Of a stretch of DNA of 64,000 nt, positions 59,521-64,000 are shown piece after piece. The stretch lies in NCBI RefSeq assembly GCF_902506065.1, contig NZ_LR732912.1:4617525-4681524 (forward strand), in the 5' to 3' direction. This DNA is from Arthrobacter sp. 9V (lineage in GTDB: Bacteria; Actinomycetota; Actinomycetes; Actinomycetales; Micrococcaceae). Under the pieces are notes generated by a model, which did no database searches, was not told the origin of the DNA, and worked only from the letters and a program-made list of their open reading frames with translations. How positions within the stretch are numbered: the stretch's first letter is position 1; every line of letters begins with the position of its first letter. A program made the position numbers and the translations under genes.

Positions 59521-59553
59521 CTTGTACTACAAGTAAGTAACTTGTATCCTAAG
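59521..59553. promoter_or_regulatory. GntR-type double operator upstream of the dehydratase
   Basis: CTTGTA-C-TACAAG (59521-59533) is a perfect 13-bp palindrome. A second half-site, CTTGTA (59541-59546), starts 20 bp downstream, followed by an imperfect partner. The site is 55 bp upstream of the dehydratase start. Probable target of the GntR protein at 60726. Confidence 0.65.
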
Positions 59554-59587
59554 TGCAGGCAAGGACGCCGTACCAACAAGGAGAACC

Positions 59588-60715
59588 ATGAGCACAGTAG
59601 ATCTCATCCGTCACGTCAAGCTGTCCACGGCGCAACTGCCCCTCACCGTACCCATCAGCGATGCCAAAGTTTTCACCGGCAGGCAGAAGCCCATGACCGA
59701 GGTGGTGTTCCTTTTTGCCGAGATCACCACTGAACAGGGTCACAGCGGCATCGGATTCAGCTACTCCAAGCGCGCCGGGGGCCCCGCACAGTACGCCCAC
59801 GCAAAAGAAGTGGCTGAAGGCATCATTGGCGAGGACCCCAATGACATAGGGAAGATCTACATCAAGCTCCTCTGGGCCGGCGCCTCGGTGGGCCGTTCGG
59901 GGGTGGCTACGCAGGCTCTGGCGGCCATCGACATCGCACTTTACGATCTCAAAGCCAAGCGCGCCGGACTCCCTTTGGCCAAGCTGCTGGGCTCCTACCG
60001 CGACTCGGTCCAGACGTACAACACCTCCGGCGGCTTCCTCAACGCCACGTTGGACGAGGTCAAGGAACGCGCCACGCAGTCCATTGACGAAGGAATCGGC
60101 GGGATCAAGATCAAGGTGGGGCTGCCGGACTCAAAGGAAGACCTGCGCCGGGTGGCCGGAGTACGCGAGCACATCGGCTGGGACGTCCCGCTCATGGTGG
60201 ACGCCAACCAGCAGTGGGACCGTGCCACAGCGCTGCGCATGGGCCGCCAGCTCGAGGAATTCAATCTGATCTGGATCGAAGAGCCGTTGGACGCCTACGA
60301 CTTCGAGGGCCATGCTCACTTGGCCCAGGTCTTGGACACGCCCATCGCCACGGGTGAAATGCTGGCATCTGTCGCGGAACACAGAGGCCTCATCAACGCC
60401 AACGGCTGCGACATCATCCAACCCGACGCTCCTCGCGTCGGCGGCATCACCCAATTTTTGCGCCTCGCGGCATTGGCGGACGAACGAGGCCTTGGCCTGG
60501 CGCCGCACTTCGCCATGGAAATTCACCTGCACCTGGCCGCCGCCTACCCGCGCGAACCTTGGGTGGAACACTTCGACTGGCTGGATCCGCTCTTCGAGGA
60601 GCGCCTGGAAACCAAGAACGGCCGCATGATCGTTCCGGACCGCCCAGGACTTGGCGTCACCTTGAGCGATCAGGCCCGTGCTTGGACCACCGAATCCGTG
60701 GAATTCGGCGCGTAA
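59588..60715 (+). CDS. Enolase-superfamily sugar-acid dehydratase (galactarate/talarate type)
   Basis: 375-aa mandelate-racemase-subgroup enzyme. Catalytic KxK in GGIKIKVGLPD, metal ligands in MVDANQQWD, IEEPLD and ATGEMLAS, and the His-Asp dyad in GCDIIQPDAPRVGG and LAPHFAMEIHLHLAA. Pattern is closest to L-talarate/galactarate dehydratase, which removes water from C6 sugar diacids. AAGGAG sets the ATG. Followed 10 bp later by its GntR regulator. Confidence 0.9.
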   Translation: MSTVDLIRHVKLSTAQLPLTVPISDAKVFTGRQKPMTEVVFLFAEITTEQGHSGIGFSYSKRAGGPAQYAHAKEVAEGIIGEDPNDIGKIYIKLLWAGASVGRSGVATQALAAIDIALYDLKAKRAGLPLAKLLGSYRDSVQTYNTSGGFLNATLDEVKERATQSIDEGIGGIKIKVGLPDSKEDLRRVAGVREHIGWDVPLMVDANQQWDRATALRMGRQLEEFNLIWIEEPLDAYDFEGHAHLAQVLDTPIATGEMLASVAEHRGLINANGCDIIQPDAPRVGGITQFLRLAALADERGLGLAPHFAMEIHLHLAAAYPREPWVEHFDWLDPLFEERLETKNGRMIVPDRPGLGVTLSDQARAWTTESVEFGA

Positions 60716-60725
60716 CCTTGAACCC

Positions 60726-61424
60726 ATGAGCCGAAACCTGACCGCGGATCTCGCCGCCGACCTTCGCAACCGAATCGTCGACGGCGTCATCCAGCCAGGT
60801 GAGAAGCTTCCCAGCGAAAACACCCTGATCGGCGAGTTCGGGGTGAGCCGGACCGTGGTCCGCTCCGCCCTCACCCGTCTCCAGGCTGAGGGACTGGTGG
60901 AAACCGAGCGTGGGCGGGGCAGTTTCGCACTGACCCCGCCCGCCGAGGGACCCACTCCTGCCCCCGGAACCCGGGCCGTCGGCAGCATGGAAGAGCGGCT
61001 GCAGATGCTGGACTTCCGGATCGGCATCGAAACAGAAGCGGCTGCATTGGCAGCGAAGAACCACACGGAGCGGCAGCTCAAGGCGGTGCACGGCGCCCTG
61101 GAGCAGTTCACGGCGAGTTCCGGCCATCCTGCACATTCCATGAAAGCCGACTTCGAGTTCCACCGCGCAGTTGCGGCCGCCACAGGCAACCCCTTTTATA
61201 CAGACTGCATCTCCGCACTCGGCCAAACCATGATCACCATGCCCCGCCCTCGCCTCGTTCCCGGTGATGAGCAGGATTCCCGCGGCCGCTTCGAGCAAGT
61301 GGTCCATGAGCACTCCTCTATATACGCGGCAATTTCCGAGGGCGACCCCGTTGCTGCAGCAGCCGCCATGCGCCTGCACCTGAGCAATTCCCGACGCCGG
61401 TTCTCAGGTTCCGCACGCAGCTGA
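60726..61424 (+). CDS. GntR-family (FadR/FCD) regulator
   Basis: 232-aa regulator. wHTH LTADLAADLRNRIVDGVIQPGEKLPSENTLIGEFGVSRTVVRSALTRLQAEGLVETERGRGSFAL, then the FCD domain MEERLQMLDFRIGIETEAAALAAKNH, KADFEFHRAVAAATGNPFYTDCI and VVHEHSSIYAAISEGDPVAAAAAMRLHL. Same strand as the dehydratase and likely in one operon, with the operator at 59521. Confidence 0.92.
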   Translation: MSRNLTADLAADLRNRIVDGVIQPGEKLPSENTLIGEFGVSRTVVRSALTRLQAEGLVETERGRGSFALTPPAEGPTPAPGTRAVGSMEERLQMLDFRIGIETEAAALAAKNHTERQLKAVHGALEQFTASSGHPAHSMKADFEFHRAVAAATGNPFYTDCISALGQTMITMPRPRLVPGDEQDSRGRFEQVVHEHSSIYAAISEGDPVAAAAAMRLHLSNSRRRFSGSARS

Positions 61425-61624
61425 CTGTTGCACTGGGGCTCCGGTTCGCTTGGGGCTCGGTGGGCTTGGGGCGGGGTTGGTTTGGTGCTGCGGTGCGCCC
61501 GCAACGTGAGTGACCGCCGTCGAACCTTCCCGCCCACCCGCACTCGTCCGAATCCCCCGCCGCACAACGCGCCGCAGCGCGAACAAGCCCGGGAATGGAC
61601 GTGAAGCCGGATCCGGACAAAACA

Positions 61625-61656
61625 AAAGAGCCCCGATCCTAAGACCGGGGCTCTTT
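61625..61656. terminator. Bidirectional terminator between GntR gene and tRNA-Leu
   Basis: AAAGAGCCCCG/CGGGGCTCTTT with a 10-nt loop; the A/T flanks give a U run in both directions. Ends the GntR transcript on plus and the tRNA transcript on minus. Confidence 0.85.
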
Positions 61657-61664
61657 CAATTGCG

Positions 61665-61747
61665 TGCGCGAGGGGGGATTTGAACCCCCACACCCTTTCG
61701 GATACTGGCACCTGAAGCCAGCGCGTCTGCCGTTCCGCCACTCGCGC
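61665..61747 (-). tRNA. tRNA-Leu (anticodon CAG)
   Basis: Minus strand, 83 nt. Acceptor GCGCGAG pairs with CTCGCGC, discriminator A; anticodon arm CTGGC-TTCAGGT-GCCAG reads CAG; T arm GGGGG-TTCAAAT-CCCCC; a long variable arm (ATCCGAAAGGGT) fits a class II Leu tRNA. CCA is not encoded. Confidence 0.95.
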
Positions 61748-62121
61748 GCAACTTCTTTTTCCGGACTTAGGCTGGTCTCCCAGCTTCGTTTCCTTCAAAA
61801 GCAGCGAGATCAAGCATAACGGACATCCGGAGGAAAACACCAATCGGGGGGTGGGAGGAGCCCCCGGACAGGCCAGGGGAACTCCAACATCAGCTGAACG
61901 GAACGAAAACTTCAGCCCCCGCCTCCCCCGCCAGCATGGGCCTGAATCGAACTTTTCCGGGTCGCAAGGCGTTGTGGATTAAGGCCATTCCCAGTCAGTC
62001 CCAGTAGTATCGGGAAGTGGAAGGGCCGTCAGGCGCGTACTTCGCTGTGTGCGCGGACGGAGCAATGGACGGACTATCGGACCAGGCACAATGGGTGCCG
62101 CGGCAAGGAAAGGAGAAGGAC
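61748..62121. other. Intergenic region between tRNA-Leu and fhaA
   Basis: 374 bp without a supported gene. It must carry the divergent promoters of the tRNA and of fhaA. A minus-strand TTATGCT near 61815 is a possible tRNA -10 element, but I cannot assign boxes confidently. Confidence 0.4.
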
Positions 62122-62871
62122 ATGGGTTTGCTGGACAAGGTCGAGCGCGGCATTGAAAAGGCCGTCCGTAACGTCTTCTCCACGGGGTCGCGGGCACGTG
62201 TTGAGCCGGTGGAGATTGCAAGCAAGCTAAGGCGCGAGTTGGACAACAAGTCCATCACCATCGCTGCCGGGCGGACGCTGGCTCCTAATGTTTTCGATGT
62301 TCTGCTCAGTGACGAGGATTTTGCCCGGGCCCAGGAATGGGGAACCCCGCTGGCGGAGGAATTGTGCGATGTCGTTATTCAGCATGTCCGCAGCCAGGGT
62401 TACACGCTCCAAGGCGCTGTGCGCATTTCCTTCCGTCGCAATGACGAAGAACGTGCCGGACATTTCGAGATCGCTTCCCGGACGGAGAAATCCTCGGATG
62501 ACGGCACTCCTGCTCCACAGGCTCCTCGATCCAACGTTCCGGCCGCGCCGGCACGGCAACCCACCCGCCTCCAGCCTGTGCTGGACATCGGTGGCCAGCG
62601 GTATTCCCTCAACGCCCGGTCCGTAGTGTTGGGCCGCTCCTCCGAAGCCGACATCCTGGTGGATGACACCGGCGTCTCACGGAAGCACCTTGAGGTCCGC
62701 ACTGAGAACGGCAGCACGTGGGCCGTCGATCTTGGCTCCACCAACGGCAGTTATGTTAACGGACATAAAGTGAACGGCAGCGTGGAGCTCACAGACGGCT
62801 CAACCATCACGATGGGACGTACCAAGATCATTTTCCGCCTCCTCCCCCAAACCCCGGGTGGTCACGCGTGA
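62122..62871 (+). CDS. fhaA: FHA-domain protein FhaA (with DUF3662 domain)
   Basis: 249-aa signalling protein. N-terminal DUF3662 domain (MGLLDKVERGIEKAVRNVF, PVEIASKLRRELDNKSI, APNVFDVLLSDEDFARA), a Pro/Ala/Gln linker, and a C-terminal FHA phospho-Thr-binding domain (VVLGRSSEADILVDDTGVSRKHLEVRTENGSTWAVDLGSTNGSYVNGHKV). Start at 62122 follows AAGGAGAAGG. In Mycobacterium FhaA is a PknB substrate linked to cell-wall control. Overlaps fhaB by 4 nt. Confidence 0.95.
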   Translation: MGLLDKVERGIEKAVRNVFSTGSRARVEPVEIASKLRRELDNKSITIAAGRTLAPNVFDVLLSDEDFARAQEWGTPLAEELCDVVIQHVRSQGYTLQGAVRISFRRNDEERAGHFEIASRTEKSSDDGTPAPQAPRSNVPAAPARQPTRLQPVLDIGGQRYSLNARSVVLGRSSEADILVDDTGVSRKHLEVRTENGSTWAVDLGSTNGSYVNGHKVNGSVELTDGSTITMGRTKIIFRLLPQTPGGHA

Positions 62872-63356
62872 ACGACATCAGCGAACTGACCATTACAGCG
62901 CTTCGCTTCGGGTTCCTCCTTTTGCTGTGGGTCCTGATTTTCAGCATCGTCACCACCATGCGCCGCGACTTCCAGATTGGCCGCAAAGCCGTCACTGGCG
63001 TTCCCACGGCGCGCGAAGTCCGTAAGCATCCGGAACTCGCAGCCTCACCACCGCCGGCAATCCAACATGCACGCACGTTGGTAGTCACTGAGGGCCCCCT
63101 CAAGGGCACCACGGTCCCCCTCGCCGCCAGCCCCATCCTGCTCGGCCGCGCGCAGGAAGCCACGCTTGTCCTGGAAGACGACTACGCTTCCGGCCGGCAC
63201 GCACGTCTGTTCCCGCAGGGCAGCCGCTGGTTCATCGAAGATCTTGGCTCCACCAACGGCACCTACCTGGCCGATCAACAGCTCACCCGCGCCTTGCCGG
63301 TTGAGCTTGGCGTCCCCGTGAGAATCGGCAAGACGGTCATTGAATTGAGGCCGTAG
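62868..63356 (+). CDS. fhaB: FHA-domain membrane protein FhaB (FipA)
   Basis: 162-aa protein with one N-terminal membrane segment (ALRFGFLLLLWVLIFSIVTTM) and a C-terminal FHA domain (ILLGRAQEATLVLEDDYASGRHARLFPQGSRWFIEDLGSTNGTYLADQQL). In mycobacteria this protein links the Ser/Thr kinases to cell division. GTG start overlaps the fhaA stop; stop lies 3 bp before the phosphatase start. Confidence 0.95.
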   Translation: MNDISELTITALRFGFLLLLWVLIFSIVTTMRRDFQIGRKAVTGVPTAREVRKHPELAASPPPAIQHARTLVVTEGPLKGTTVPLAASPILLGRAQEATLVLEDDYASGRHARLFPQGSRWFIEDLGSTNGTYLADQQLTRALPVELGVPVRIGKTVIELRP

Positions 63357-63359
63357 TCC

Positions 63360-64000
63360 ATGGCCTCCCCCGAGACCCCCAAAGGCAAGGAAAAGCCTGC
63401 GGAGCGCCCGCTCATCATGCGCTACGCCGCTCGTTCCGACGTCGGACGGATCCGCTCCAAGAATGACGACTCCGCTTATGTGGGCCGTCATCTTGCTGTG
63501 GTCGCTGACGGTATGGGCGGTCACGCCGGCGGCGATGTCGCTTCCGCTTCAACGGTTCTGGACATGATCCACCTTGATCATGACGACTATCCGGAGGGCG
63601 CAGAGACCGTCCTGGCGGATGAAATCCAGACCGCCAATTCCCTTCTTTCCGAACTCGTGCACCAGAATCCCAAACTTTCGGGCATGGGCACCACCGTTAC
63701 GGCCCTGCTTCTGGAGGGCCGTAAGCTCCATTTCGCCCATATTGGCGACTCCCGCGCCTACCGGTTGCGCAACAAGAAGTTTGAACAGGTCAGCATTGAC
63801 CACACGTTCGTTCAGCGGCTCATTGACGAGGGCCGCCTCCGCCCGGAGGAAGCCGAAACTCATCCCCACAAAAACGTCTTGATGCGTGTCCTGGGCGACG
63901 TCGATGCCAGCCCTGAGCTGGATCTGGACGTCCTGGATGTTGAACCTGGCGAGCGTTGGCTGCTCTGCTCCGACGGACTCAATTACGTAGCCGGCCACGT
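63360..64000 (+). CDS. pstP: PP2C Ser/Thr phosphatase PstP, 5' part, cut by window edge
   Basis: First 213 codons; no stop before base 64000. PP2C motifs present: RYAARSDVGRIRSKNDDSAYVG, VVADGMGGHAGGDVAS with metal Asp, GMGTTVTALL, HIGDSRAYRLRNKKFEQVSIDHTFVQRL and WLLCSDGLNYVAGH. It dephosphorylates the PknA/PknB kinases and their targets. Downstream, rodA, pbpA, pknA and pknB usually follow in Actinobacteria, but lie outside the window. Confidence 0.95.
   Translation, partial: MASPETPKGKEKPAERPLIMRYAARSDVGRIRSKNDDSAYVGRHLAVVADGMGGHAGGDVASASTVLDMIHLDHDDYPEGAETVLADEIQTANSLLSELVHQNPKLSGMGTTVTALLLEGRKLHFAHIGDSRAYRLRNKKFEQVSIDHTFVQRLIDEGRLRPEEAETHPHKNVLMRVLGDVDASPELDLDVLDVEPGERWLLCSDGLNYVAGH

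Noticed and set aside
1..64000. CRISPR arrays, rRNA genes, prophage structural genes
   Set aside because: No regularly spaced repeats, rRNA sequence or phage-type genes were noticed.

Overview
The window is high-GC actinobacterial chromosome, most like Arthrobacter/Paenarthrobacter. The evidence is GC-rich third codon positions, frequent GTG/TTG starts with strong Shine-Dalgarno sites, a CebEFG/BglA/CebR-type sugar locus, a Micrococcus/Rhodococcus-type putrescine oxidase, a covalent-FAD alditol oxidase, and the fhaA-fhaB-pstP start of the cell-wall/signalling cluster that usually lies near oriC in Actinobacteria. No rRNA or CRISPR array was seen. One tRNA-Leu (CAG) lies near the right end.

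Layout. 1-7.6 kb: a secreted protein gene cut by the left edge, then a beta-glucoside/oligosaccharide ABC importer, GH1 beta-glucosidase, LacI repressor and Gfo/Idh/MocA oxidoreductase, with two perfect 14-bp operators flanking the importer promoter. 7.4-16 kb: small regulators and enzymes (DUF2975/XRE pair, DJ-1/PfpI, amidohydrolase/MarR, MauE-thioredoxin fusion facing a Tat-exported Cys-rich protein, DHFR-like, ArsR/MFS). 16-26 kb: an accessory, partly decayed island. It holds a frameshifted SRAP gene, a broken serine recombinase, an intact serine recombinase, a P-loop gene with an internal deletion, three copies of a hairpin-bearing repeat, and a compact operon encoding a peptidoglycan-binding/HlyD-like protein, ABC ATPase, FtsX-like permease, an exported Trp/Tyr-rich peptide and a lipoprotein. 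That operon is the best candidate for a little-described system (bacteriocin-like export/immunity).

26-45 kb: mostly ordinary metabolic and housekeeping genes: MBL hydrolase, YdeI-like protein, glycerate kinase, hydroxyacid dehydrogenase, a Balon/Rv2629-like release-factor homologue, an FMN reductase with an in-frame deletion, GDPD, SDR, methyltransferase, HAD phosphatase, GST-like reductase, sugar kinase, RelA/SpoT-domain protein, SulP and BASS transporters, and LacI/alditol oxidase. 45-51.6 kb: a 5-oxoproline (PxpA, fused PxpBC, MHS-type transporter, biotin carboxylase-BCCP) operon with a divergent GntR regulator and a 17-bp perfect operator. 51.6-58.7 kb: LysR-effector-domain orphan/DUF5997, VOC protein, then a polyamine block (APC permease, Usp, putrescine oxidase, divergent TetR) with a 23-bp perfect palindromic operator. 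58.7-64 kb: lipoprotein, enolase-superfamily sugar-acid dehydratase with GntR, tRNA-Leu, fhaA, fhaB and the start of pstP, which runs off the right edge.

Two kinds of intergenic palindromic repeat (around 32.09 kb and 53.93 kb; around 41.68 kb) look like genome-wide dispersed elements. Names rest on motif and family recognition by eye; no database search was run.
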